From: Doris montereyensis
Lineage: Eukaryota > Mollusca > Gastropoda > Nudibranchia > Dorididae
Direction: 5' to 3'
Length of the DNA: 64,000 nt
Assembly: GCA_037039925.1 (NCBI GenBank)
Contig: JAXRKP010000317.1
Coordinates: forward strand, 283,501 to 347,500
Made by a program: the position numbers and the translations under genes. The notes below the pieces were generated by a model. That model was not told where the DNA came from. It made no database searches and saw only the letters and a list, made by a program, of their open reading frames with translations. Below, piece after piece: positions 1-13,100 of the stretch; the first letter of the stretch is position 1, and each line of letters starts with the position of its first letter.

Positions 1-194
1 TCATGACACTCTCATATAAAATGTTTGATCTGTCGTGAAGACAAACATAAAACATTAGCATGAAACATAAACTCATAAGAGCAATGGCTGTCGTCACGAA
101 ACTCTCACATAAACAGCATAAATACATGTATTTACAGGTGCTTGTGAGTTAACATAGGGGTCTAAATCTCATATAGAATGCGTGGTCTGCTTCT
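1..194. other. SUGP1 intron beyond the array
   Basis: AT-rich sequence with no coding signal seen. The remaining SUGP1 exons must lie left of the window. Confidence 0.5.
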
Positions 195-985
195 TATCAA
201 GTGAAAGGCTAATGATATATGGGGAGAAACTAACTTCATAAGTGAAAGGTAACAAATGATGGACTGGGAGAAGCTAACTTGTTGACAGGTGAAAGGTAAC
301 AAATGATACATTGGGAGAAACTAATTTGTTGACATGTGAAGGGTAACAAATGATGCAGGAGTATCTAACTTGTTGACAGGTGAAAAGTAACAAATGATGC
401 ATTGGGAGAAACTAACTTGTTGACAGGTGAAAGGTAATGAACGATGCATTGGGAGAAACTAACTTGTTGACATGTGAAGGGTAACAAATGATGCATTGGG
501 AGAAACTAACTTGTTGACAGATGAAAGGTAACAAACGATGCATTGGGAGAAAATAACTTGTTGACAGGTGAAAAGTAACAAATGATGCATTGGGAGAAAC
601 TAACTTGTTGACAGGTGAAAGGTAACAAATGATGCATTGGGAGAAACTAACTTGTTGACAGGTGAAAAGTAACAAATGATGCAGGAGTAACTAACTTGTT
701 GACAGATGAAAGGTAACAAATGATGCATTGGGAGAAACTAACTTGTTGACATGTGAAGGGTAACAAATGATGCAGGAGAAACTAACTTGTTGACAGATGA
801 AAGGTAACAAACGATGTATTGGGAGAAACTAGCTTGTTGACAGGTGAAAGGCAATAAAGGATGCATTGGGAGAAACTAACTTGTTGACAGATGAAAGGTA
901 ACAAAGGACGCATTGGGAGAAACTAACTTGTTGACAGGTGAAAGGTAACAAAGGACGCATTGGAAGAAACTAACTTGTTGACAGG
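195..985. repeat. Minisatellite, about 47-bp unit, seeded by SUGP1 exon end
   Basis: About 15 imperfect head-to-tail copies, with a few units a few bases shorter. In SUGP1 sense each unit contains CTGTCAACAAGTTAGT followed by CTCCCAATGC and TTTGTTACCTTTC. The first copy overlaps the end of the G-patch exon, including its donor. Variants include loss of the donor GT in the unit near 330 (AATTTG) and in the unit near 830 (AGCTTG). Confidence 0.95.
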
Positions 986-1129
986 CTTTGTGATGCCTTG
1001 CGCCTTGGCTCCCAGGCCCTGCCCTTCCTTCCAGCCCAACTTCACCAACATCTGGTAGCCCATGTTCTCACACGTCAGTTTGAAATCTTTGTACTCTGAG
1101 TAGTCAGGTTCTCTGCCGTCCTTCAAAGC
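975..1129 (-). CDS. SUGP1: SUGP1 coding exon 12, G-patch domain
   Basis: Encodes [18 protein letters not shown], then the G-patch [17 protein letters not shown] and GITKPVNK. The glycines of the G-patch are intact. The likely donor is CAACAA|GTTAGT at 973-974. The last bases of this exon are also the first bases of the tandem array that fills the next intron. Reading through the donor meets an in-frame stop at the next repeat. Confidence 0.9.
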
Positions 1130-4100
1130 CTGCAGTACAAAAGAGTCTCAAATGGTTAAATTTGCTTCTCTTTTCTTCATTTACATTTTGTATATCCTCC
1201 TAAATTACACTGCAGTGGTTGATGTAAGCCTTTCTGTTTGTTTTCACAAGAAATACTGACACAAAGTAAACAATGGAAATCTCTTATCGTCATGGAGAAG
1301 TTGCACTGTGGTACACAGACACACAGAGATAGAGGCATGTGAGAAAACAATTATACTATGTTTTTTGTTTGTATCGAAGTTTCAAACTTGCTATTAACCC
1401 TAGTAGTGATCCCCATTTTACCGAAAGTAGCCTCCTGGGATGTGGGGTTGCACCAGCCGCTTGAGAGGAAAAATTAGCGCGTGGCAAGGAAAAGCCAAGA
1501 TTTTGACTAGGGTAGAAAAATGACTGATATAACTGTTATAAGGGATACTAGATATCTAACGGTCATCATAGTCATAGCATGTATCAGTAATAAGCTATGA
1601 TAAATTACTCTGACCTTACATTAGATATTTATTAACGATCAGAAAGTTTTTTTTAATATACAAATAAAGAAGACATTCCACTGATCAGTTTTGGTAATTC
1701 ACCGTCAAACAGTCATCATAGTCTTTTCGATAATAAGTTATGATAAATTTACTCTGCCCTTTCATGACGTATTCATTAACAATCAGGAATTTTTTTAAAA
1801 TTGTACAAATAAAGTGGGCGTCTCACTGGCCGTTTTGGTCATTCACGGTCATCATAGTGTTTGCCCTTGTCAATAATAAGTTATAACTTTACTCTGCCCT
1901 TCCATGAAGCATTTATTGACAATTAAACACGCTGTTCTCAGTTTGGTCAGCTTAGAAAGTGTTTTATTATACAAATATAGTGGACATTTCACTGTTCAGT
2001 TTTGGTCATTCAGGGTACTTTCTCAGGGTGGTTCTATATCAACAATCATTTACATTGGTATTAGCTACAACATTGCCAAGTTAAGTGCTTTTACCACAAT
2101 TTGTACACTAACTGACTCCACTATAAAAAATACTAGGGCCACTGTTGCCAGTTTACATCACCAACTGTCTCACAACACTCAGGTCCCTTAAATCAGTGAT
2201 CTCTATCCTATTGACAAACAATTGAACAAAGGGTGTGATCACACGGTGAACACTACTCAGTGAAGTTCATCACTTTGCCAATTGATAACAAGGCCCTTGG
2301 GGACGCTATGAGCTTAAAATAAACCATCTATTCATTGGCTGTTACTTCACAATATACTTGTGCATTTACTACTTCATTTTACCTTAAAAGGACAATGGAA
2401 TTTTCCATTATAGAAGGTCAGGGTCTATGTCCTTCATATAGGGTCGTGGCTCTTCCCGGTCAAACTAAGTACGCCCTATATATAGGGGCAGCGGCTTTTC
2501 CTGGTCCAATGATGGCATGCTCTATATATAGGGCCGTGGCCGTTAAAGGGTTAACACACTTATCTTAAAAGGCAAGAAAATCTTTGTCCTTAAAAATAAA
2601 ATGCCAATTCATTAGTATTTTTATTCATAATTCCAGTATGATAAATCTTTCTTTAACGGTTCATTTATTTTTTAATCTTTCTCTCTTTCAAACTGTAAGA
2701 GGAGAATGGCTACAAAGACAAAACACATATAACAACACAACGTCTCTCTTTCTACTTGGCATGCTTTCTGTCTCTGTCTCATTTTCAAAAGGTTAAATTT
2801 TGGGTTTTTTTTTCTGGGTAAAGAGATAAAAGAATAAATAAATACTTTATAAGTTTCCATGAACTTTTCAAGCTCTTCTGGAGGAAGGAAATCACCAATG
2901 AAATGCTTCCCTCTGGCACTTGATGTCAATTTCTCAGCCCACTCTGGAAGAAAGAATGAAAACAAGAGGGCTAATACGTTAAATCCAAATCCAGAGACAT
3001 CAAAAGCTACGGAAACAGTGACGGAGGGGGTGCGGCGTCAATGGTTTGATTGATTCATTGAAATTTACCTGTCCAATATGTATGCGGTGATCACAGGGTG
3101 AATTAAGAGGAAACAACAAGATGAAAGATACATGGAGGCGAAAGGAAAGAAGTGGGACACATTGGATAGTGGCCCAAATGTCAGACCTACAAACATTTAC
3201 ACCTGAATTTTAGTTTTAAGGTTAAAGATGCCCCCTGACATTAGAAAGAGTAAATGCAATATATGATTTACATGTAATGGGAGAAATATTTCAGAAAAAT
3301 TTGCATGATCAACTCTTTCGCATTGACAAGGACTGCCAAAGGAGAATTTCAAAATTCATGTATCACTCAATGGAAAAGGATGGAAAAAAACCCCACATCC
3401 TGAATACTGAATTCTGCAAATCACAAGAATTCACATCTCTACTAGTTCTTTCAATGGCTAGCTCGTGTTTTTATACTACTGGTAAATATTTATATTTGAG
3501 ATTAAGAGGTTGTTGGTTTGGATTGACTCTAGCAAACACTGTGACCTTGTGATCAGCACTTCAGATTTTCACCTTGCTTCATAAATATGGATTTATCTGC
3601 ATCACTGCCCAAAGACTTTACATCAGTTATGCCCCAATTGGCCACTTCATTCAAAGCATCCAGTACCAGTTGCCTATTCGGCACCCTAAACTAAAACTCA
3701 TAACAAAATCCTTTTCCATCCCCGGCTGGGTACTCACTCTCACTCCAGTCAAATGAGGAAAACAGAGTGAGGTACTTTTACAAAGAATGCAACATCCTGA
3801 AAAGATCATGGGCCAGTAGATGTTTTAAACCTGAGTCATCGTGATCACTAACTCACAGCGTTATTGAATGCACCACAACACTCTCTCGATCCAGATGAAA
3901 TTTGAATCCAGTGACAGTCAAGGATGTTGTCCGAAAGATTGTCTTGTATTACCTCTTGCTTTTGTGCTAAGCAATAACAGAGATAGGAATAAGCTCTGGC
4001 TCTGTGGATCTCAAGGGTCATGTTCAATGAACTTTATTATACTTCTTGACTAACTATACCAGAAACAATACAAAGAGCAGACTACAAATAGGCACCTTGC

Positions 4101-7100
4101 AAACACTTAATTCCCACCTTTGGTTGCTTGCATTTCTTGTGTGCGCTTCTTGTGTTCCCATGTTCCTCCCTCTGTTTCTTCATCAGAGTCATAGTCATAT
4201 TGTCTCTTCATTTTGGGACCTTCAATCTCTGCCATCAACGCCTGCTCCTTCATCTTCTTTTGAGCAATTACAAGCTCATACATAAAGTTAAGCTGAAAAT
4301 AAAGAAACCCAAACATAAAGTTAAAATCTAAAACCACCACGAGTAACAACAAAAATTTATATGACCAGCTGTGAATTGTGTGAAAACCTGAAAATGAATC
4401 ATACTAAAGCCAATATGTTCTGACAATAACAACAATAATAAACTAAACCTTGAATAATTTCAAATATATTATCTCATCCTAAACAATGTGTCATATTATC
4501 TTAACATTATATAATTTAATGAGGCAGACCATATATGAGAAATGTCTGCATGTGACTAAAAACAAAAGATGGCTTTCCCTGGGCAAATATTGCTATAGTT
4601 AGTGAAGGTTTTTGCATTGTGTTTGTGACTTTAGAGAGGAATAGCAGGCGATGAAATTCTTTTCCATCTCAGACAATATGCAAATGACAATGAGAGGCTA
4701 AACGTTCTCGGGAGAAGCTGAAACTCAGCCATTTCCATTCCACAAAGCAACAAATGGACACAATGAATATGTAGGTGAAAAGGAGGTCAGGATTTCCCTC
4801 ACTACGCATTTGAAACATGAAATTTATCATCTCTTATTCCTCTATGATATCAGAAATTTGCCAAGACCAAAAACTATGTTACAAGTTTCATACTATCATG
4901 ATATACATTCACTACATCATGGTCCTATTCTTGTGGTATCTGTGGCCGAGTGGTTAGTCTGCTAGACTGGAGATCATGAGGTTCTGTTTTCAAATCCTAG
5001 CAAAGCTAGGACGGTGTTGTCTTCCTTGGGAAAGACCCTTAACACGTAATTTCCCTACTCAACCCTAATGTAAATGAGTACAAGCACTAGCACGACAGTA
5101 AAAACCTCGTCAGACTAGCATCATGTCCAGGAGGTGATTATTATCACTTTTTCCGCTGCGCACTATGGAAACCGGAATAAGCTCTATGGGCCATAATGGC
5201 TTTTAAGGAACTTTACTTATATCATGGTCATGGAATGTAAAAACTGTTATGAGGTGAACATAGTCTTGAGAACAGAAGAATAGTGAGACTTTTCAGACAT
5301 CTCAAAACCAGAACAAGCTTGTGTTACCTCCTGCTGTTCTCTGATTTGTTTCAATTGTTCCTCAGACAGTGTGTCACTTCCCACAACTTTTCTAGCATAA
5401 CTTTGCATGTCTGTTGCTGCTGGCACTGAAAGTCAAAGCCAAAAAGGTGTGAAGCATTTTCTAAAACAGAGAAAGACATGATGCTGGCATCCTGTAATAC
5501 AAAGACGTACATCTCATACACAAATTTCAATGTAAGTAAAAGACAAAGAACCCTCATTTGATGTAACAGTTATTCTAATGTAAGCATAATATTTTACAGT
5601 AGCATTGATGCTCCTATGTAATGTATAAATATCCAACAATATATTCACTCACCCACCTGTTATTTTTCATCTAACTGATGATCTATCATCTGGTTTTTAA
5701 AAAAATCTACAAGTATCAAATGGTTTAAATACACAGAGACCCCCGGCAAGAACAAAAAAACCCCATAACGGGTCATTTAGATCTAGTCTAAATTGAATTC
5801 ATAGCATTAAATTCATCCGTGTATCATACTCAAGGTAAAAGATGGCAGACGTATATCAGTCTGCAGGGTGACTGCAGAGAAGTAGTTGAAGTAGCATTGA
5901 TAATGTCAAATTTCAACTTTCTAGCTTACTTCTTTCATAGTTAGGGTAAAGAGTTATTGAACACCCCTCATATAAATGCAATGCTGATGTTGTTCGTTCC
6001 TTGTTTTATTTGTTCCAGGTCCTCTTGTCACCAATGGCCATGCAAACTTGTCAGTCACCTGAACAAAGGCATAAATTTATCTTTTGTCTGCACATAAAGT
6101 TGCAGAGGTACAAGCAAAGTGCATTGAAATGTATTGTCAGTCAAAAGCAACAAAGAAGAAAACACAGACCTGGCTTTGGGAGCTGTACTGTGGCCATTCC
6201 GCCCAGCTGGATGTTGGTGACCAAACCTGATTGATTGCAAGAAATAGTGAACGACTTTTAGTTTTAACCATTCTACTTAGAAACAGCTTAAAGGTTTTAC
6301 TTTTCTACGAAGAAAAATACAACCTGTCAATGTCATTTATATTGTGTAAATCATAATGGATTTTGTTATCTTCCCGTTATAAATGAAGAACAGTCAGCAA
6401 GATGACAGATAAGTGAAGGAGGAAAGGAAAGAAGTAGGATAGGACATACCAGTAGTACCCAACAACCCATATAAAGTTTGATCAAAGTTGTATGTAAGTT
6501 TGAACAGGTTGTTAAATCAACACAAAAGAGAGATGGGCAGATGACAAAGGCTTGAAGTTAGAGATAAATAAAAGTGAGTTAATCTTTTCAATTCCACAGT
6601 AAGACAAATGCAGCTTTATTTGGAGGGATTATGTAATATATTCAATCATATGTTAAAAGGTTTGTAAAGGGGAGATGAAAAACAAGTAAAAGCATAATAC
6701 TAACACACTTAATGATAAATATGAAAGTGATAATAACAATAATAACAAGAATAATAGAGCAAAACGAAGATAAAAGGAAAATGACGACAAGAAACAGGAG
6801 AAGAAGAAAATGAAGACAGGGATAAAGGAAGAGGGAAGGAAGAGAGGGAAAGAAGAGGGGGAAAAGAAGGTAAAAGAGGGAAAGGGAAAGAAACACTACA
6901 ATGTCACACCTGGACCACCCTGAGCAGCTACCGAGGCATGACCACACTAGGTGTACCCACTGTTGGACGGTCTGGTTGTGCAGTGTCAGCTCTTGATTCC
7001 CCCATCGAGATCTCCTCTTCTTAGACATAGGCTGTCTGACATCTTCTTGAGCTGCTGTGTCGTAAATAATACACAAAAAAACAATTTTTTTTACAAAGAT

Positions 7101-10100
7101 TATCTAGCTATTGGAATGTTAAATCCTGTTCTCTTTATTAGAATTAGACTACTATCAATCTTGCTAATATCATTGCGACTACTATTATTCTATTATTCAA
7201 ATCATTGGAATTGTTATTATTATTATTATTATTATTATTACATTCCTACTATTATTCTTAATATCCTTATTACTATCATCATCATTGTACCTGTAGTAAT
7301 AGTAGTTGTACAGTTGACTATTAAACAATGCTTGAAGTGATGTTCTTGGGGGAGCAAAAAAAAGATCACTACAACTGTTTTGACTATAAATTCCACCTCT
7401 CATTTTTAATTGTATGTGTATGCACTACGTCACTTAGGTAATAGACATTTGCATGGTGTAGAATGTAATAATGATAAGCAAGCACAAGTCTAGGCCTAGT
7501 ATTACTATATTATTAAATGAAGGCATAGTGTATTTGTACATTATCTAGATAGTTAGGCTTCTTTGGTGTGTTATCATAAATCAATCGTCAGGTCAAACTT
7601 TATCATGGAAAAAATCAATTCGTTCGTTGACTTTTCATTATAGAATGTATAGGACGAGGTAGAAAATTCACTTCAATGCAACCATCGCGAAGGATGTATT
7701 GAAGTCATTTACAACCATCTAATTTTCATAGAGGTTTAATGATATCTGTACTGGTTCTAGGGAAAAACATAAATCTATCCGAAGATCATTACAACCGACT
7801 TCAGAACAAGTGGAGTAGACAATAGTTGTAGAAGCAGCAGCAGCAGCCTCTTCATCCTTGATTCTAAGTAAAAATTGCCAGTCATATGTAATGGATATAA
7901 ATTGTTTGGGTTTTTTGAGGTGGGGGGGGGGTTCTTCATACATGGTAGCATCACCAGGAAAGAAGGATACTAATGAAACAATGAGAGAATGAAAAGTGTA
8001 TATAAAATAATGCCAAAGAAATGTGCAAGTACCTTTTCGGATAATTAAGTTTTATCTCCCTATCATCATGCTTATTTTATTAAAACGATTTGTCTATTAT
8101 CATTATCGTCAATACTAAGGGACCATTTAGAAGTGATTAATAAATAAAAAAATGTTTGGCCTGAGAGCTAATAAGCTAAATTTGTTTAAAAAAGTTAAAA
8201 GCTGAGTCTATGCGTTACTGTTTTATCTAAGGCCTAATCCAAAACAAAACCTATCTCTAGTACAGTCTAAAATGATTTTATGTCCCCAAAGCCATTATTT
8301 CTTCAAGTGAATGTGTTGTTTGCAAAGACATTTTTCAATCTCAGGCCAAGCATGTAACTTTCACACATGTCCCTCAACACCGCTATCCCCCCCCCCCAGA
8401 CATTCGTCTTTCTGTTATCACCTGTAGCTACTCTCCCACACGCCCCCTCAGCTCACCGGAGTGGCAAGTTGTAATCAAAAGTGTTGTTAATAATCCAACA
8501 CACCATCAAGGCTGTGATTTGATTTACATCTCTGCATCCTCCCAACAACCTCCTTAAACATCAGATTAAGCCGGCACCAGAATCAGCCTTTGTTTCTTCC
8601 ACTTCACACTGTAACTTTAAAAAATTAATTGGCCCACTACTTCAGATCTATTGCATAATCATTCTGTAAAAATAAATCAAATGCTTGTTTTCCTTTTCAA
8701 TTTTCTAATCTCTATGACAACAGTGAAAATGTTGAGATTGCTACAATTTCCGAGGATACTCACATTCTCCTTCATCTTCCATGTAGGCATAGTCAGCTTT
8801 TCTTCTCATCTTGAAGGACAGACTAAGGGCTTTAATGCGAGACTGAAAAACTTGTACTCAGAGCTTGACTTGTTTGATAAAAATCTGTGGAGATTATCCC
8901 AGATATTAAATGATTCATCAAATTTTCAGCATAACGTAAAATACTTCCCAAATCATCAAACAGGAATTCTGCTTGATGGAAACCACTGAAAGACAAAAAA
9001 TGTATTTCCTCATGAAGTCCAGCAAACATTGTCTTTGAGATTTCTTGGAAGTTATTTTCCTGCAAAAAAAATATGAATCTTAAATCAATCTTATATTCTT
9101 TTTAACAAAAAGATCTGGTCATTTTCCTTCAGTTAAAATTTGTCTGTTATAATTTGCTTTCGTTATAATTTCAGTCCTCAAACATTTTAAATTATGAAGA
9201 ATCCTCTAGCATATTGTATGCATATTTAAAATTTGATGAGGTGACACTAAGTAATGCCTGTGTTGTTACTAATCAATAGTGCTGGGCTAAATTAATACAA
9301 CTTACTCATATGATGGATCATCCCAATGCTCTTGCAACGCTTCTTCCTCCGCATCAGTCCCTCTGTGCACTACGTCAAGAGCCAGCTGCTCAATGATGGT
9401 CATCACCTTTACATCTCCTGGGGACAGACTAGAAGCAGCCTTCTTGGTCAACCTAAGTTCCTCTAAGCTCTAACATAGAATAAACGTGGCAACATTGACA
9501 ACCTCACTTGTTTTATGGGAGGTGACTCTCATTGTTTTGAGTGATTCACTTCCAGTTCAAACGACATCCAAGCTTCCTATGTTATGTATCATTGCAAATT
9601 TCCTTCCTAGGACAAATTGCATCCCTTGGGATTAAGTGTTACTGCCATTGGATACTCCAAGAATTGCACAGTTGTATGATTCTAAAACACAATACACACA
9701 CTACTAATTCAAAATAAAACATGAGACAGTCATCCTTACTACTTGTAGCTATCAAATCATTCAAATAATCTATTTTATATATAGAAAACTTATACAGCCC
9801 ACTTTGTAAGTTTCTCTGCACACATCTGAAATACTCAAGGGTTAAGAGACTGCCCTGCTTTTGACTCAAAAAATATTTCACCTACGCAGTGGCACAAGAA
9901 ACATCTTAAAGAAGCAAGCAAATCAAACATTGCAACTCAAAATTTTTTCTCTCTTTTCAAAGTCAATAGTCTGAAAAAAGAACCAAGATTGCCCATGACC
10001 AGGAAAACAGGACGGAAAACGAAAAGACAATCCTAATTCTGCACCCGTCCTGAAATTGAAACGGAAACAAAAGTCAACCCAGATTTTTGTACAGAAAAAA

Positions 10101-13100
10101 ACACACCCCACTAACTGTGCCCTCTCTCCATCCCAGACCTTTGCTCAAGGAAAATCATAACACAGATAGAAGTATCTCAAAACATATAGCTACGTTATGG
10201 CTCATATGTTAACGTGTATGGTGTCGCAGAATGTTTGATAAATATTGTCTTCCCTTTTGTGCTTTTCCAAGGCAGCTTGCTTTTGTTTTTTTTGTAGGAA
10301 TATTACAATTGAACTCCTTAACGTAAACAGTTTTTAAAAAATGGACAGGAAGGCTAATGTCTTTCTATTTCAAAGATTAACAGCTTACCCTCAACAATGG
10401 CATCAGTGGGCGCTGCTGGATTATACTCATCGTGTGAGACGGCCGTATGAAGTCTGCTATCAAAATAGTTAGTGCCTGCGCTTGGATCACCCTTTTCCGA
10501 GGGAAGAGACCAGGTATTTGCAACTCTTTCACTGTCGGTCGCCATGGAATATTTTTCATGTGAGGAAACGTGTGCTGCTGAACGGATAGGGGCATTCTTA
10601 CTGATTTCAAAATGTGGGTTGACCAGGGAAGAAGAATCTAAATTTCCATACAAGTCTGTATATTGATGTGGTGTGTTTAATTTTGATAAAGGAGTCTTTT
10701 GCTGATCAAAATATTCGTCTTTAATCACTTCTGTATCCTCATCGTCTGAAAAACAGTGTTCCTATCGGTGGAAATGTCAGATTCTTCTTTTTGACATCTG
10801 GCTGATTCTTTGCAAGTGAAAATGATATAGGGGTGAATGAGTGACTTGCACCATACACTGATAATGATTCCTCTCTTTCCAATTCAGACAATGTAGGACC
10901 ATACTCCTGTTTGATAGACATCTCAGGACTGAGGAAAATAAAATTATTTCAAAATGTTTTATCATAAATGTTCACCTGATTATGCAATAATGTTGTCACA
11001 AATTTTTATATGTTTTTGTTTATAATTTCGAAAATTTGTCCAATATACAAAAAAATGAAGTAGCCTTTTACCTCAAAATATTCACTCTTTACAGCACTGT
11101 GATTTTTCATTGTACTGGCCTCTATCACTTCTCAGAATTGTAGAATCTCTTTATCCGATTTAGGCAATGGAGACGACTTTGACAGGTCACTCAAAATTTA
11201 TCATCTCTCACAAAAACTATAATCAAACCCCCCGTAAAACTTAATAATCAACTCCAGATACATTGAAGATGTTGAAAAATTGGTATCTTTGAAGTAAAAA
11301 TGACAATGTTCAAACGAATCCCCTTAAGGAAGAAAACATGGCCCGTCAAAAATTATGTCGCACAATGGGGCATTTAGCATGCAAAATTATCTGCCCTTGT
11401 TTCAGAAACAGATAGGTGGCAAATTCTTTTGCTTGGAGCCTGAATCCCTTAGTTTATTATAGTAAAATAAGAGAGCAGTGAGTACCCCACGTCATTCTTC
11501 ATAAAAAATAATGCAATTACAAAAGCAGTATAACTACGACTACCATTCCTACTCTTGCTAACAATCCTTTTAATAATGTTAATAGTAATGATAACATCTG
11601 TGGTATAATTATTATAATTATAAGAGAAGGAAAAAGGAACAGGATACATAATGAAAATTAAAAAAAAATAAAATAATAGTAGTAACAGAACATTCAACAT
11701 ATTCCTAGTTTTATAACTTATCGACTGGCGTTTTACAAGATTAATATATCATCTATTTTCTTTGCTTGTACTGAGTTAAATTAATGCAGTCTCACATTCT
11801 ATGAAAAGTATTTTATAGGACTGCATTGAAGAAACCTGGCGATGCAAAAAAAAATTACCACAGGTAATCTCAAGAAGTCTTATCGGGATTACCTGAAACG
11901 AGATAAATGCCCCTGTAATTTTACATTTTTATGCACTTTCATAAAGTGTAATAAAGTATAAAGTCTGTTTTCAATTCTCAATTTCTCTAACAAATTATTA
12001 AATGTCTCAACTTTACGACAAGTCAAAAGGTACTCTATTTTTTTCATGTCCTTCCCCCCCCCCCCCCAACTCATTAGAAGAATATCTTCATTTAATATAA
12101 ATAGATCTAGACACAGGGAGATATAGCATATTTATGTACAAGAGATATAAAATCTCAATGATTTATTAGATTCTATGGCAACATAACAAAATAACATAGT
12201 CAGGCTTCAACAAACTAGATTTCTGAAGATTGAAAGGGTGAATACAAGCACCTAAGAATGCATATAAGTAGATCTAACATTCAGCTCTCCTGGCTGGCAA
12301 GAATAAGTAGTCAAAATGACACGCATAAGATGTCGAAGGTGCCATAGCAAGTATTTCCTCACAATTTCATGATGTACATCTAAATTAATCTAGTCATATA
12401 TGTTGATTCACTTGCTTCATCAGTGCGTACTTCCTCTGCTATCACTATACAATGAATAACAATGTTGGTAAAAAACAACTGCACAAAAGAGTTACCGCCT
12501 ATCTGGGAAATCACGCAATGCATCATGGGACAAATTGGCAGTAGGAGCTAAACGCCCCTTTGACAAAAAAATGGAGAGATACATAGATAAAACGCACTAT
12601 AATAGTGAGTAGGCATATGATATTACTGGATATGATTTCCCAATGTATGGTGATCGTGAAATAACTGACTGTTTTTCAGGTGAATTGCCTTATCCTCAAG
12701 GTCTGATATCTTAAGGTGTTAAATAATTTCCACATTCACATATTAGCGAAACTCTGCTGAAAAGCAGACAATCATAGCTAGAATTCCACATTACCTTGAT
12801 GAGCCTGGAGTCATCTCACTGTGCTCCACTCTTGATTTTAGAGACGGCAAAATTATGGCTGGTTCATTTCGTTTCACCAATTTTTTGCCCATATCAGGTT
12901 TGGAAAGCAATGCTTTTGATTTACTGAGCAGTAGCTGTTTGCTTTCAGAAGAGATGTGACTTGTTTTGGGGCGACCTAAAACGATGAGAAAAATAAGGTA
13001 AATTAAATGCTTCACTTGAAAACCATTTTTCTCCACTACTACTTAGATCTGTTGAATCAATTCATAAATGAAAGTATGAATGTTTAAATATAGTTTTCTC

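Noticed and set aside
412..675. 87-codon minus-strand frame
   Set aside because: Lies fully within the 47-bp tandem array; the repeated peptide is an artefact of the array.
195..985. CRISPR-like array
   Set aside because: Repeats are head-to-tail without unique spacers, and the window is eukaryotic.
4937..5010. Functional tRNA gene
   Set aside because: tRNA-like boxes are present but the sequence continues into a repeated body and tail, and the fold is poor. It is a SINE head.
6642..7076. 144-codon minus-strand frame as one protein
   Set aside because: Only the first part is the SUGP1 SRWG exon; the rest reads into an intron with a CT-rich tract.
7719..7943. SUGP1 exon with an Ala-rich segment
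   Set aside because: Joining it breaks phase with the flanking exons, which fit each other directly.
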